Shown in pieces: positions 1 to 11,945 of a stretch of DNA of 64,000 nt (its first letter is position 1; each line of letters opens with the position of its first letter). A model generated the notes under the pieces. It saw only the letters and a list, made by a program, of their open reading frames with translations, searched no databases and was not told the DNA's origin. Position numbers and translations under genes: made by a program. This DNA is from Hirundichthys speculiger (Eukaryota; Chordata; Actinopteri; Beloniformes; Exocoetidae): assembly GCA_018398805.1 (NCBI GenBank), contig JAGFBZ010000261.1, positions 1,674,001-1,738,000 of the forward strand, read 5' to 3'.

Positions 1-763
1 TGTGCTTGGCTTCAGTTTGATGGTTAGACATGCTATCAGTCTCACCAATGTCTAATGTCTAATGCCTAATGTTTCACCAGCAGACTGTGAATAAGAAAAA
101 TATCCATTCATGATTTGGACAGAAAAGTTAGGACTTCACAGATGTGCAGGATGTTCCATTAATTCTACAGTTCAGTTGTGTGACAATTTTTAATCATAGC
201 AGAATATATGAATTGATAAAAGAAAGGAAAAATGTGATTTTCTAACAAAAAGAAGAGGAGTTCTGCAATGACACAAAAGCAAATATTAGAGGAAAAAACA
301 GGCTATGTAAGAGCTCACAGATCTAGGAGGTGCATCCATTAACTGCTGTTTTATTTTCCTAGCTCATCTGTTGTTGGCACATTTCCAGTCTGGAAGCAGA
401 TGAAACTGACATCACATGTGCTCCATCATACAGCAACACCAAAACCACTTTTGCCTTTTAGTCCCTCAGGGTTGATCCATTGTAGGCCCTATTCTGTGAA
501 CATCACCTGAGATCACCTGAGCCCCAGATTGCAGAGCAGGATCATGAATTTTAATGTTGTACGAAAGCCCTAAATTCTGTGATCTGTGAATGACTCATGG
601 ATGAGCAGCGTAAGGGATAAATGTCCTACATTTTCAGTGTTGAAGCAGAAACATTTAAACCTTGCACATTTTTAAGTAGAACCTAGTTGGTTTACATAAC
701 CACGTGCTGTCTCTGAAAGCAGGAATGTCTCTCTGTAAGACACTTACTAATGCCCCAGATACA
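1..763. other. Intron 1 sequence, no gene seen
   Basis: AT-rich sequence with no splice-bounded coding segment or long open frame. It lies upstream of the first recognised SAMD12 exon and is inferred to be part of intron 1. I see no clear repeat in it apart from a short TCTAATG-type reiteration near position 50. Confidence 0.6.
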
Positions 764-894
764 TTTTAGATCAGTGGTTCTCAAACTTTGTACTGTGTGC
801 CCCCTGAAAAACTGTTCAGCTCTTCGAGTACCACCATGATGACCAATTTTAAAATATATGCCTTCTCAATTAGCTTTAAACACACAGGAGAGAT

Positions 895-2545
895 GTTTAT
901 TCCTTATTCATCCATCCATCCATTAACTTCCACTTGATCCAGAGTAGGGTGGCGGGGGCAGCAGCTTCAGCAGAGAGGCCCAGACCTCCCTCCTCTTGGC
1001 TGCTTCCACCAGCTCCTCTGAGGCGCGCTCCCAGCCCAGCCGAGAGATATAGTCTCTCCAGCCGGTCCTGGGCCTGCCCCATGGTCTTCTCCCAGTTGGA
1101 CATGCCCAAAACACCTCTCCAGGGAGGCGTCCGGGAGCCATCCTAGCCAGATGCCCGAATCACCTCAACTGGCTCCTCTCGATGTGAAGGAGCAGTGGCT
1201 CTACTCTGAGTCTCTCCTGAATGACTGAACTTCTCACCTTATCTCTAAGGGAGAGTCCAGCCACCCTGCGGAGAAAACTAATTTCCGCCGCTTGTATCCA
1301 CGATCTCATTCTTTCAGTCACTACCCACAGTTCATGACCATAGGTGAGTGCTGGAACAAAGATCGACCTGGTAAACAGATAGCCTTGCCTTTTGGCTCAG
1401 CTCTCTCTTCACCACAATGGACCGGTACAGAGTCCGCATCACAGCAGACGCTGCACCAATCCGTCTGTCAACCTCCCGTTCCTTTCTCCCATCACTCGTG
1501 AACAAGACCCCGAGATGCTTAAACTTCTCCACTTGAGGCAGAACCTCACTGCCGACCTGGAGGAAGCATTCTACCCTTTTCCGACTGAGAACCATGGTCT
1601 CAGATTTGGAGGTGCTGATCCTCATCCCTGGCGCTTCACACTCAGCTGCGAACCGCTCCAGCGAGAGCTGAAGATTCCCACTCGATGGCGCCAACAGGAC
1701 CCCGTCATCTGCAAACAGCAGAGACGAAATCCCGGACACCATCGAACCTGGAACCCCTTCGCTCCTTGGCTGCGCCTAGAAATTCTGTCCATAAACGTTA
1801 TGAACAGAATCGGTGACAAAGGGCAGCCCTGGCGGAGTCCAACTCTCACTCAAAATGAATCTGACTTACAACCGGCAATGAGGACCAAGCTTCCACTCCA
1901 TTTGTACAGGGACTGGACAGCACGTAACAATGGGTCCAGCACCCCATACTCCTGGAGTACCCCCCACAGGACCCCCCGAGGGACACGGTCAAATGCCTTC
2001 TCCAAGTCCACAAAACACACGTGGACTGGTTGGGCAAATTCCCATGTTCCCTCCAGGACCCTAGTGAGGGTATAGAGCTGGTCCAATGTTCTACGACCAG
2101 GAATGAACCCACATTGTTCCTCCTGTATCTGGGATTTGACTCTGAACTCTCTTTTCCAGCACCCCTGCAAAGACCTTACCAAGGAGGCTGAGGAGTGTGA
2201 TTCCCCTGTAATTGGAAGCACACCCTCTGATCCCCCTTCTTAAAAAGGGGAACCACCACACCAGTCTGCCAATTCAGAGCTACTGTCCCCGATTTCCATG
2301 CGATGTTGCAGAGACATGTCAACCAAGACAGTCCTACAACATCCAGAGCCTTCAGGAAATCAGGGCGGATCTCGTCCACCCCCAGAGCCCGGCCACCGTG
2401 CAGCTTCTTAACTACCGCAGTGGCCTCAGCTCCGGCAATGAACAAGTCCACCCCTAAGTCCACAGGCTCAGCATCCTCCACGGAAGACATGTTGGTGGGA
2501 TTGAGAAGATCCTCGAAGTATTTGTTAAGCTCCACTGAAAACATA
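895..2545 (-). mobile_element. Rex3 non-LTR retrotransposon (RTE clade), 5'-truncated and broken
   Basis: Read on the minus strand, this is the reverse transcriptase and 3' part of a Rex3 LINE. Recognisable blocks are LLNPTN and GVDEIRPDFLK near 2350-2510, VVPLFKKGDQRVC near 2220-2250, EEQCGFIPGRRTLDQLYTL near 2070-2130, the GLRQGCPLSP block near 1815-1845, and the catalytic FADD motif at about 1704-1715. The C-terminal GRPRTGWRDYIS block lies near 1020-1080. The 3' end is the short tandem GATG-type tail (+ strand TCCATCCATCCAT, about 908-922) typical of Rex3. The frame changes near 2200 and between the GLRQG and FADD blocks, and there is an in-frame TGA at about 1850, so it is dead. The endonuclease domain is missing, as in most genomic Rex3 copies. 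It sits inside the hAT element, so it inserted later. Confidence 0.9.
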
Positions 2546-3225
2546 AATTGCCAAATGTGCTGGGCACCCCAATAACTGAGACACAGAGACCAGAGTTGTA
2601 TTTCAAGAATCCAGAATTTATTTTTGGGGCCAGAATTTTCAGGTGAGGTGTTTGAGTGTGTGTTGGTGCTAGGAGTGAGTGGGGTGTGTTTGGCTATGTG
2701 TGAGAAATTATATGAGTATAAGCGGAGTGAGGGGGATGAGGGTTGAAGAGATGTAAATGTTGAAAAGGTGTTGAGAATGTGCTGCAAACCCGATGGAGAG
2801 ATGGAGTCCGAGGTCCAGGGTAGAATCCAGGATCCGAAGGAGAGCGAGGGAGGGACTGGAGACACTGGACTGGAACTGAGGCTTTGTCTGGAGGCAAAGA
2901 GTGAGACTGAGATTAACAGAGGTCTGGATCACAACAGTGGAAATGGTGGAAAAATCGTTGGAGCAGGAAACTTAGTAGGAAGATCTGGAGGAGCTTGGAC
3001 TAACCACAATGGTCAACGTTCAAGCACTGGGCACCGGTACTCAGCAGCCTTAGTAGAGAGCCGCCTTGATTGTCGGCGGCTGCAGCTGGACTGATGGTGA
3101 GTGCCCACACCTGTGCTGGCTGAGGTATACGGGCCCTGGCTCAGATGGGAGGAAGAGGGAGGACCAGGAATCCTGCCACTCAAGCTACAGATTTAGTTTG
3201 AAACGTATTTGTAATTCCTTGTATG
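2546..3225. repeat. Unclassified GC-richer block between Rex3 and the hAT right end
   Basis: This segment has higher GC and G-rich purine runs unlike the flanking intron. It contains phrases I associate with dispersed fish repeats, such as a stretch near 2930-3060 ending in GCCGGCGGCTGCAGCTGG-like sequence. It does not continue the Rex3 reading frame upstream of the SVELNKYFEDLL block. It may be the remains of another retroelement into which Rex3 inserted, or part of the hAT interior. It ends before a run of 15 T at about 3232-3247. No convincing coding sequence was found. Confidence 0.4.
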
Positions 3226-3332
3226 TTTCTGTTTTTTTTTTTTTTTTGTGAAAATGTGGAAAGTCATTACATTCCCCTGCTTACCACCAGAGAGCACTCA
3301 TGTAACACAGTTTGCGCACCACTGTTTTAGAT

Positions 3333-4683
3333 AACTGTGACATATTTGCATCTTCTTTTCCCTTTTGTTTTCTGGCAGAAAACATATTTAACCTGGTCAC
3401 ACTCTGAAAATTATATGACATTAACTTCTTAGATTGTATCTGGAATGCCATGGAAGACTTCTGGAAATTTAGACATTTTATGCATCTTTTTTGTGCCTGT
3501 GATTTTTAGCTTCCCATGCAGCAAGGTCTTCCTGCAGGTTCTCCTTGTCCAAAACACCCTGTACTGACAGCCAGACAGTCTCTTCTGTCTCTTTCTATTC
3601 TTCTTCATTCTTCTATTCACATTCTAATTAGTACTTGATTAAGCATGAATTTGAGACAAGAACTTGTGTCTCGTGTCCCTTGCTGATGGAGACGTCCTTT
3701 CCAAAGCCCTCCAGGCATCTGAGTAGATTCTCTTTTTGCACACATTTGCACAAACATCTCAGTGAAAATGAACACTGCATCATTGTTTGTCGCAGTATGC
3801 GCACAGCTAAGTGTGTCAGTTCATGCCAAGGTGGATTTATGCAGATTTGTCAGCGTATGATAGCGTGTGTATAACAGTGGAGGCATATGAGGGAAGGCTG
3901 GAGAGAGATGACAGGAGGTGGAAACTGATCAGCTCTGAAAATTATGGATCATTCCACACGTTCCTCCCCCAAATGCTTATTTCATTTTCGTGTGAGCAGA
4001 GACTGATTTCAGATTCAGCTCTGAGCCACTGTTAACACATAGAAAGAGCAACAGCTGTGAAGGTGACTGAAATGTAATTTTTCAAAGATCTTGTCAGTTT
4101 GAGTGCAAGACATCCTTTTCAAGTGCTCCTGTTGGCACCGTTAGTTTGGAATGATTACACACAAACCCATTCCATCCTCCGTTGTCATTTAGTGGATGCT
4201 GACTGGCTTACCTTTTGCTTTAACCCCAAAGATCCGATAGGGAAACAAATGTTTTATTAATTTCAGTGCAAAAGTCTGCCTATCTTTCACAGTCATCTGG
4301 GTTAACCTGGCCTCTTTCGCTTGGCTTTGTTTCTGGGTTCAGAACAGTTTTTTTTTTTTTTTTATTCAAAACAATTCATACTACTCCACTTTGGAGCTCA
4401 TAGTGAGCTCAAGCTCACTATAAGCTTCAGTGCCCACCCAGAGCAAACTTCACTTTTGATTATGGACCTGCCGCTGGTTTCACTTTAAACCTGCTCATGC
4501 TGTGTAACAGTGCCATAATGAGCAATATGGTTTCTAAATCTAAATCGACCACCAGCGGGAAATGGAAGATAAAAAAAAAAAAAATGGGGAAAACATATTT
4601 CAATTGTGAAACAAGCAAGCAAGACGGGTGATGAAAACTGAAAACTTGTATGTGCATGAGTACAGTGTCTCTCCTACAATCAC
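3333..4683. other. Intron 1 sequence, no gene seen
   Basis: Non-coding sequence with a T-run at about 4348-4364, an A-run at about 4570-4583, and a perfect small palindrome at 4401-4420 (TAGTGAGCT, 2-nt centre, AGCTCACTA). The open frames here are short and lack splice support. Confidence 0.6.
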
Positions 4684-5320
4684 TGCACTGTAAGAAATTC
4701 CACTGTAAAATTACAGTAAATTATTGACTAATAATTGCATTCATTTCACAACAATTTGCTGTAAATATTTTCACAACAATTTACCGTAACTCAATTCACA
4801 GTACTTTACTGTAATTATTCCACAGTAATTTACAATAAAACAGCAACTTTCTACCGTAAATTCATTGTTGCCATGCCCAAGGAATTACCATGATATAGCA
4901 GTAATTAGCTGTGGACTTACTGTAAACTAATGTGACATAAATACAGTAAATTACTAAGAAAACATCTACGTTGAATTACTGTAAAATGAATGCAATTATT
5001 AGCCAATAATTTACTGTAAGTTTACAATTTAATAAAAAGTGTAATATATTGTAAAATCCATTTGATAATTGTAATTTTACTGTACCCTCTCACTTTATGC
5101 TCAAAATAGAACAAAATGATAATATGTTTTCACTTGTTAATCAAGCTTATAAGTGCAAAGTGCAATATTACACTTAACAGGTTTCCCAGGCAAACATGCC
5201 AACATATTCTGTACAAATCTTAAGCAAAAGTATAAAATGTGCAACAGCAAAAATGTGCAACACTAAAAATGTAAACAGTTAAACCACTCACAGGAAATAG
5301 ATTTTTTTGACTCTTACATA

Positions 5321-5985
5321 CAGTTCCCTGTGAAAGTATTTGGCCCCCTTGAACTTTTCAACCTTTTGCCACATTTCAGGCTTCAAACATGTAAAATTTT
5401 AATTTTTTTGTCAAGAATCAACAACCAGTGGGACACAATCGTAAAGTGAAACGAAATTTATTGGCTATTTTAAACTTTTTTCACAAATAAAAAACTGTAA
5501 AGTGGGGTGTACAATATTATTCGGCCCCTTAACTTTCAGTGCAGCAAACTGACTCCAGAAGTTCAGTGAGGATCTCTGAATGATCCAATGTTGTCCTGAA
5601 TGACTGATGATGATCAATAGAATCCACCTGTGTGTGATCAAGTCTCCGTATAAATGCACCTGCTCTGTGATAGTCTCAGGGTTCTGTTTAAAGCTCAGAG
5701 AGCATCATGAAGACCAAGGAACACACCAGGCAGGTCCCAGATACTGTTGTGGAGAAGTTTAAAGCCAGATGTGGATACAAAAAGATTTCCCAAACTTTAA
5801 ACATCTTAAAGAGCACTGAGCAAGCAATCATATTGAAATGGAAGGAGTATCAAACCACTGCAAATCTACCAAGACCCGGCCATCCCTCTAAACCTTCATC
5901 TGGAACAAGGAGAAGACTGATCAGAGATGCAGCCAAGAGGCTCATGATCACTCTGATGAACTGCAGAGATCTACAGCTGAGGTGG
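5321..5985 (+). mobile_element. Tc1-like transposon, 5' half only
   Basis: After TA at 5319-5320 comes a terminal segment (CAGTTCCCTGTGAAAGTATT...) that also occurs, inverted, at 31640-31965. It is followed by a leader and an ATG at 5707 opening a 95-codon frame. That frame carries the start of a Tc1 transposase: MKTKEHTRQVPDTVVEKF, then GYKKISQTLNI, then WKEYQTTANLPRPGHPSK. This is the helix-turn-helix region and the GRPR-like linker with the arginine-containing motif altered. The frame is lost at about 5990 and similarity stops there. The catalytic DDE domain and the 3' terminal repeat are missing. The junction is with a piggyBac-like sequence. Confidence 0.8.
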
Positions 5986-6275
5986 GAACATTGATCCTGA
6001 TTTTGACCATACCATTGTGAGACTGACCAGTCAACAGATGGCGAGGAAGAGGCTCCAGAGGAAGACATACCTGAGGAAGAGGCACCTGTGATATTCCAGT
6101 CCAAGGATGGCAATTTGCTCTGGTATTCATCCACCCAGGAAAGAGGAGGCAGAGCAAGAGTAGAAAATATTGTTAGGATGCCGCTCCTGTGTGTGAAGAC
6201 ACATGCCCCCACCCCCACCCCCCACCCACACACACACACACAGACACAGACACAGACACAAACAAATGATAGGCT

Positions 6276-6958
6276 CCTGGGTGGATGAATACCAGAGCAA
6301 ATTGCCATCCTTGGACTGGAATATCACGAGACAGCTCCCACCGCTACACCGGGCTGTGGGTTCGAACGTGAATGTTCAGCACCAGACAGCTCCTTACCCT
6401 TCAGCACTGGACAGCTCCCACAGCCCAGAGAAGTGGTGGGAACTGTCCAGTGCTAAATCGTGAATGTTCAGTACCGGATAGCTCCCACCACTACTCCGGG
6501 CTTTGGGAGCTGTCCAGTGCTGAATATTCACGCTCAGCACTGTACAGCTCCCACCACTTCTCTGGGCTGTGGGAGCTGTCCAGTGCTGACCGTGAATGTT
6601 CAGCACCAGACAGCTCCCACCACTTCAGCACCGGACAGTTCCCAAAGCCCGGAGAAGTGGTGAAAGCTGTCCGGTTCTGAACGTGAATGTTCAGTACCGG
6701 ACAGCTCCCACCACTTCTCCGGGCTGTGGGAGCTGTCCAGTGCTGAATGTGAATGTTCAGCACTGGACAGCTCCCACCACTTCTCTGGGCTTTGGGAGCT
6801 GTCCGGTGCTGAACGCGAATGTTCAGTAGTAGTAGTGGTGGGAGCTGTGCGGTGCTGAACATTCACGTTCAAGCCCACAGCCCGGTGTAGCAGTGGGAGC
6901 TGTCCCGTGATATTCCAGTCCAAGGATGGCAATTTGCTCTGGTATTCATCCACCCAGG
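6276..6958. repeat. 66-bp palindromic minisatellite inside a ~108-bp inverted repeat
   Basis: The arms at about 6276-6385 and 6850-6958 are near-perfect reverse complements; the left begins CCTGGGTGGATGAATACCAG and the right ends with its complement. Between them lie about six units with a period of 66-67 bp. The TGTCC landmark occurs at 6444, 6511, 6577, 6668, 6734 and 6800; the 91-bp step includes about 25 extra bases. Each unit is a hairpin: roughly GCACYGGACAGCTCCCA, a 15-17 nt loop containing CCACTTCTCCGGGCT, then the complement. Because 66 is a multiple of 3, long open frames appear on both strands and are not genes. Confidence 0.9.
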
Positions 6959-7036
6959 AAAAAGGAGGAAGAGCAAGAGTAGAAAATATTGTTAGGATGC
7001 CATTCCTGTGTGTGAAGACACATGTGAAGACACAGC

Positions 7037-7065
7037 CCCCCCCCCCCCCCCCCCCCCCCCCCACA

Positions 7066-7113
<48 letters not shown>

Positions 7114-7122
7114 ACACACATA
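7037..7122. repeat. Poly-C plus CA microsatellite
   Basis: About 25 C in a row are followed by ACACAC repeats with two TAC interruptions. The shorter partner copy is at 6204-6262, with CCCCA and CAGACA variants. Confidence 0.95.
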
Positions 7123-7451
7123 CAAATGATAGGCTAATGTTGATGTGTGAATTTGGTCACTGTTTTGATTTTTGTTACTTTCTTTTTACAATAAATGATC
7201 ATTTTGGAATACAGTTGACCATTTCTGTGTCTATTTTATGTATATTCACTGCAGTTATTCGTATAAACCAGTGGTCTGAGACATTGTTTACAGCTTAAAA
7301 AGGAGTTAAATAAAATTTGGTGTTAATCAGTGGTTTTTCTGTTAATGTAGGAGCAGTTAAAACAGACCGGTCAAATTTGACCGGGAACACTAAAGTAAGG
7401 GGGGAGAAACGAACACGACACAAAGGTTAACAGATTTTAGTAATAGCAGAT

Positions 7452-7600
7452 TTGGTAAATGGACCGCACTTATATACTGCTTTATCCAAACCATCAAGGT
7501 GCCCTCAAAGTGGTTTACAATGGCCTTTCATTCACCCATTCACACACACATTCATACACCAGTGGGCGGCTGCTGCCATACAAGGTGCTGCCAGACCCAC
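7452..7600. repeat. Short interspersed teleost repeat fragment
   Basis: The phrase GGTAAATGGACCGCACTTATA, followed by CATTCACCCATTCACACACAC and CACCAGTGGGCGGCTGCTG, belongs to a very common dispersed fish sequence that I recognise but cannot name with certainty. It lies directly after the piggyBac TTAA. The rest of 7600-8190 is non-coding with nothing recognised. Confidence 0.55.
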
Positions 7601-8444
7601 TGTAGTAGTAGCATCTAAAAATGCATAACTCTCACAAAAATGCCTAAGAGTGATAGTAGTGATAGAAGTAATCATAATAGTTGTAATAGCAAGATGGAAG
7701 TTGAAATAGAAGCTACCGTTAGCGTGGCTGTTTTGCACCGTATCAAACCAACTATCTAACTTGCTACCGTTACCGCAGCCAGCCTCAAATCAAAATGTGG
7801 ACCAAAGAATCACTCTACCGTGACACAAAACGTCCCTTTAGTTCACACAAACAGTTAATCAAACCAACTAACCATGTTAATCCTCCGTGTGGTCGCTACT
7901 CGCATCCTTCAGTGAGGTGGGTGTCACTCTGTTTGACTGTGTAGAAATAAAAGCATCAGAGAATAAAGAGTAATTAATATGATGAACATCAAACTTGTTT
8001 AAAATGTCAGTATAGTGAACACAAAGGTAGAAAACGAGGCTAAATTACCTTCTCAGGTTCTCTGGGTGGGTGGCATCAACTGCACCAACTGTTAATATTT
8101 GAAAAAGTCCGCAGCAGGTCCCACAATTCAGTGCGGTTCATGTAATTTGCAGTGTTTTTGCATGGAGAGTCTTAACACAGTATTTTATTAACAACAAAAA
8201 GTACAGTAATTTACTGTGATGGCACTGTTTTTATAGTAAACTTCTAAATTACAGTGTTATACTGTGAATATTAAAGTTAAATCTGTAAAGTGATATTAAT
8301 GCAATTTACGGTGACATTTTACAGTTGACTATTGTGAAATCCTGGTAATTATTCACAGTGTGCTTATGCAGTCTCTTTTGGCAGAAATTACAGCTACAAG
8401 TCCAAGCCAAGTCCAAACTTCGTAAAGCTGAAAGGATTCTGCTG

Positions 8445-8599
8445 GTCTACAGCAGTCCTTCTCAAATAGGGGGCGGGACCCCTGGGGGGAGGGTTGCTGT
8501 GCGATGCAGGGAGGGGGGCGTGTGAAACGTGCTTTCTTTTTTTTTTTGGCCATTCTGGAATAAAGTAACAGAAAATAATTGAGAAGCACTGGTCTACAG
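8445..8599. mobile_element. 139-bp hAT MITE with perfect 8-bp TSD
   Basis: The element spans 8453-8591. The left end CAGTCCTTCTCAAATA and the right end AATTGAGAAGCACTG are inverted matches. The flanking 8 bp are identical, GTCTACAG at 8445-8452 and 8592-8599. The interior is GC-rich on the left and has a T-run at about 8536-8547. There is no coding capacity. Confidence 0.9.
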
Positions 8600-11040
8600 T
8601 AATTTTAAATCTCATTCCCTTATTCCAGGTTAGGATTAGGGTTCCCAGTTCTCATATTTAAAGATAAACCTGTTACAGTTTCTTCTCTCTCAAAAAAAAC
8701 TGGAGCAGGTTTTGCTCAAGAATTTGTCTGTGTATTTTTCATGATTCCCTTTAATTTTGAGCAAGTCTTCAGGTCCTGTTGATGGAAAAATCAACTCACA
8801 GCGTAAGGCTGCTACTCTCGTCCTTCACTCTGAGGATGGTGTTGAGAGGTGTTTGCACCGCACTGTTATTTGGTGGCAAATAAGGCGCCCAAACGCCTTT
8901 TAGTGAAATCCACACAAATTTTTTTGCTGTTGTTGTCATCTTTAAGCCGTATCCTTTTCTTCTGGTCATTCTTACCTAGAAAGGGATTTTGCAAACTTTT
9001 GCAAAGTACCAGAGATGCTAAATGTTTCAAACATCCTGTTATGTGTATTGTGTTATCTGTTGCTTATAGGAAGCTTACCTGGTGTTGAAGTCCTGCTTGT
9101 AAATACAAGATAAAATTGATCAAGCAGTATTTTGATAATCTGCTCCTTTACATGCATTCATACATGTTACAGATAATCAGCTGGAAGTTTTCAGATTTTA
9201 TTGGTTCTAGGTTTTTTGGATTTTGAAAACCTACAATAATTAAGACAGTTCTGCAAGATGCATTCAAGTTCTTCCTAGAATTTAAAAAGGCATTTAGCTG
9301 TACAGTGAGTGAAATTGTTTTGGCTTTAAAATCCTGTGTGCTTCATTATTTTTTCCCCCCATTTGTCTAAAATTCATTGATAGGAAAATGAAGTAGCTGA
9401 AGAATGGAGGCAGACAGCCTCCTCATCTGTCTCTTCCCTCACGACGTTTCATGGCGCATGTCAGAGAGGATGGAGAAGAATGTAATGGTGCTATTTATAG
9501 AAACTGTTGCTCTTTCCAAAAAAAAAAAAAAAGAAAAGAAAACATGTCTCTCTCTTCCAGCCCCATTGCTGCCCATCGTTTTTACCCTGATACGATGAGA
9601 AGCACCACGCCTGTCCGTCCTCTCTGTGCTGTGTTCCTCCCTCTGCCCAACCCCTCTCATCATCTTGTCAGCCTTCTATCCCATTAGTCTGCTTGTACTA
9701 TTGTTCTCATCCACTTTGCAGAGGATGCATAATTCATTTCTCCTTCAGAGAGGCTGCACACCAGTCATGAGTTGAGTCAGGGGTGGCAGGGGAGTGAGAA
9801 AGTGAACTGGAAGGAGAAAGAGTTGACGAGGCAGTGAGAGGGAGCGATGCTTCATGGCTTTCATTCAAAGTTATGTTTGCGTAAATCATGGCCTTCTCAA
9901 AGTTTAGTTTCTGTATAGTTTAGTTAAAATATTCGTGGCCTCATTATAAAAAAACAAAGAAAATGACAGGATTTGAAAACAAATATCTTTGCAATATTTC
10001 TCTGCTAAATTTACTGTCCATTCCTGTTTTCTTTTAGAAATAATATGCTTGTCAATTAAAGCTTATTAATAACATTCCTGTTGAATGACATTCAATGATA
10101 TGAATGAATGATATTCCATATTAAGGAATAGAAGGATGCTTCCCTATAGGCTTAACAAAAATCCCACAACACTGAAACAAACAAAGCCCTCATTAAGGTG
10201 TCCCTGGATATCACTGAATGTTATTTGAAGAAAACAGGCAGTGAATTTTCATAATTTTACACTAAAGCCATTATGCGTATATGACATGATTTGTATTTGC
10301 AGGGTATGGTTCAAAGGGAATGGTGTTTCTAACATGTTTGCTTGTTTACTCTCTGTATATTTTATTGCACTCCTGCTGTTTCCCAGATGTGCACAGTATC
10401 AGAGGATGCAACAGGACCACCCACTGTGGATTCCATTGTGCTGGCCTCGCTATATAAATTGACATCACAGATATAGTTCAGTTTATTTATATAATGACAG
10501 CCACAACAAAAGACCACACAGGGAACAAAGAAAGTGAACAGGTCTAATGCTCTTCCAGTTGAATACAGTCCAATTCAATCTAGTACAACTCACTTACGAT
10601 TCATTTCAATCTATTTTCATCCTCCCTGAACCAGTCTTTTACATCTGAGCCCACTATATCTTGGTATTGTTATCTTGAATAGGCCCGTGCAGGAGAGAAA
10701 CATCTATTGATGGAAAAAATATGGTCATTCAGTTTATTCAAGTAAGTGACCTGAATTTTTGTCCAGAACTGAAGCAACCAAAGATTATAGCAGTTCCCCC
10801 TCAGGCGTGCACAGTAAACACTAAGATGAGAGCATAACTTCATCTGCTGTTCTTCTTATCCTGATGCACCCATCACTCTGGAAGAGCTGAAATCTGGACT
10901 TAGAAGACATGATTTTTTTTTTCATTGGTCCAAAGTCCAACTCTTATACTTCTTAGAAAAGTGAAACCCTTTTTTTTCCCTTAATAGGCCTCACTGATAA
11001 GTGGACTACACAGCAGTTTAGTCCTAATACTTTTATCTAT
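8600..11040. other. Intron 1 sequence with little recognisable content
   Basis: No supported gene. It contains an A-rich run at about 9519-9540 and GA-rich stretches near 9780-9850. A decayed copy of the dispersed fish motif TTCAGTTTATTTATATA starts at about 10480, followed by CAATTCAATCTA-type sequence to about 10620. The open frames at 9404-9687 are low-complexity and lack splice sites. Confidence 0.5.
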
Positions 11041-11044
11041 ATTG

Positions 11045-11477
11045 TCATTACTTCTGCCAAGGAAGTTATGCTTTTGCCGGCGTTAATCTGTCTGTCTGTC
11101 TGTGTACAAGATAACTCAAAAAGTTACGGATGGATTTTGATGAAATTTTCAGGAGTTGTCAGAAATGTGAAAAGAAAGAACTGATTTCATTTTGGCTGTG
11201 ATCCGGAAGAAATCCTGGATTCTGGATCACTTTCAAATTTTCAATAACATTGCGGTTAATGGGGCCGAAAATTTTGTTTCTCAATATCTCTGATAATTAA
11301 TGCGCGCAACTTATGAAATTTGATTCAGGGGTTGACAATGGGAACCTCTATCAAATTTCAAAGGCTGATCCGGATCTGATCCAGAAGGCGGATTTTATCG
11401 CAATCTGTAAATCACTATATGGGGGAATTGTTGCGCTTGGCGGAGGTCTGTGCTCTCCGAGTGCTTTTCTAGTTTTG
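11045..11477. repeat. Abundant interspersed repeat (unclassified)
   Basis: It begins near ACTTCTGCCAAGGAAGTTATG, continues with a CTGT microsatellite and AAGATAACTCAAAAAGTTA, and ends with TTGGCGGAGGTCTGTGCTCTCC and GAGTGCTTTTCTAG. I recognise this as a widely dispersed sequence in fish genomes. The imperfectly inverted outer edges (CTGCCAAGGAAG, CTTGGCGGAGG) suggest a non-autonomous DNA element. No protein is encoded. Confidence 0.6.
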
Positions 11478-11619
11478 CATATGGAAACACTTTTGTGTTC
11501 CCTATTTAACATTGCCTTGAATTATCCTGTTAATTATATTTGTTTACATTGCACCTTTTAATAATCTCTAATTACAATCATTTAAGCATTTTCCAAAAAA
11601 CCTTTTTTTGTTCTTCCTG

Positions 11620-11900
11620 AAAGAAATGTATTAGACAGTTAAATGAGGAATCGTCTGAGCAACAGGAGTTTCTTGGTGAGATTGGTATGTTCTGCCATGC
11701 TGGCTAATCTTGAAGGTAAAGATAGTGTCTGCCTCCTCAGCCCAAACTGGGAGCCGTTTCCACAAGAGCAGAGGCTGATAATTGAAGACTTGCCTCCTGT
11801 TCTCCTTTTGGAAAATCTTGGAACCATAAGTAAGCCTGCAGTTTGAGAGTAACATGCTCTGTCGAGATCTGTTCTTATCTCTCTATATATATTGTAAAGC
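11620..11900 (-). mobile_element. LINE reverse-transcriptase C-terminal fragment (CR1/L2/Rex1 group)
   Basis: Minus-strand translation in two frames gives AGLLMVPRFSKRRTGGK and, after a shift, QPLLLWKRLPVWAEEADTI. These match the conserved C-terminal region of jockey-superfamily LINE ORF2 proteins (the AGLL.VPR...GGRAFSYQAPLLWN block). The fragment is about 90 codons, frameshifted, with no RT catalytic motif. A + strand motif typical of the opposite LINE tail (GTAAAGCACTGAAGTGCC, then ATTTAAATAAAC) follows at 11893-11945, so two fragments appear to abut. Confidence 0.7.
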
Positions 11901-11945
11901 ACTGAAGTGCCCATGGCTATGAAATTTGATATTTAAATAAACTTT

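Larger units (their letters stand above)
764..3332. mobile_element. hAT (Charlie-like) DNA transposon with perfect 8-bp TSD, carrying nested insertions
   Basis: The left end begins CAGTGGTTCTCAAACT at 772. The right end is the inverted form AGTTTGCGCACCACTG ending at 3324. The 8 bp outside each end are identical (TTTTAGAT at 764-771 and 3325-3332), the target-site duplication length typical of hAT elements. Only about 120 bp on the left and about 90 bp on the right look like the element itself. The middle is filled by a minus-strand Rex3 retrotransposon and an unclassified block. No hAT transposase is visible, so this is a non-autonomous copy that later served as an insertion target. The ends and duplication are read directly; the Charlie-like label is inferred from the terminal sequence. 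Confidence 0.85.
6089..7135. repeat. Direct duplication flanking the palindromic array
   Basis: The block starting GATATTCCAGTCCAAGG occurs at 6090 and again at about 6909. Each copy runs through the ENIVRM-coding segment, the TGTGTGAAGACACATG motif and a C/CA microsatellite (6204-6262 and 7037-7122), and ends in ACAAATGATAGGCT (about 6261-6275 and 7123-7136). The sequence between the copies is the inverted-repeat array. The layout fits a duplication followed by inversion or template switching within one piggyBac remnant. Confidence 0.85.
5986..7430 (+). mobile_element. piggyBac-like transposon remnant ending in TTAA
   Basis: At 6010-6180 an acidic segment (EEEAPEEDIPEEEAP) is followed by VIFQSKDGNLLWYSSTQE and GGRARVENIVRM. 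This resembles the N-terminal part of piggyBac-family transposases (DDE_Tnp_1_7). The right side at 7360-7426 has a G-rich subterminal stretch, then CGAACACGACACAAAGG and TTAA at 7427-7430, the expected piggyBac-type end and target sequence. The catalytic core is absent. The coding block is duplicated (6089-6200 and 6908-7020) around a palindromic repeat array. The left terminus is lost at the Tc1 junction. Family assignment is inference from protein phrases and the terminus. Confidence 0.7.
4684..8362. mobile_element. EnSpm/CACTA-like composite element with CACTG termini
   Basis: The left end reads CACTGTAAG at 4686. The right end ends CACAGTG at 8360, inverted with respect to the left. Both terminal regions (about 4690-5070 and 8190-8350) are packed with TTTACTGTAA / TTACAGTAAA motifs in both orientations, the subterminal repeat pattern seen in fish EnSpm-type non-autonomous elements. 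A 2-bp TG flanks both ends (4684-4685 and 8361-8362), weak support for a target duplication. No CACTA transposase is present. The interior holds a Tc1 fragment, a piggyBac remnant and a short interspersed repeat. The two ends could belong to separate copies of the family, so the single-element reading is an inference. Confidence 0.55.
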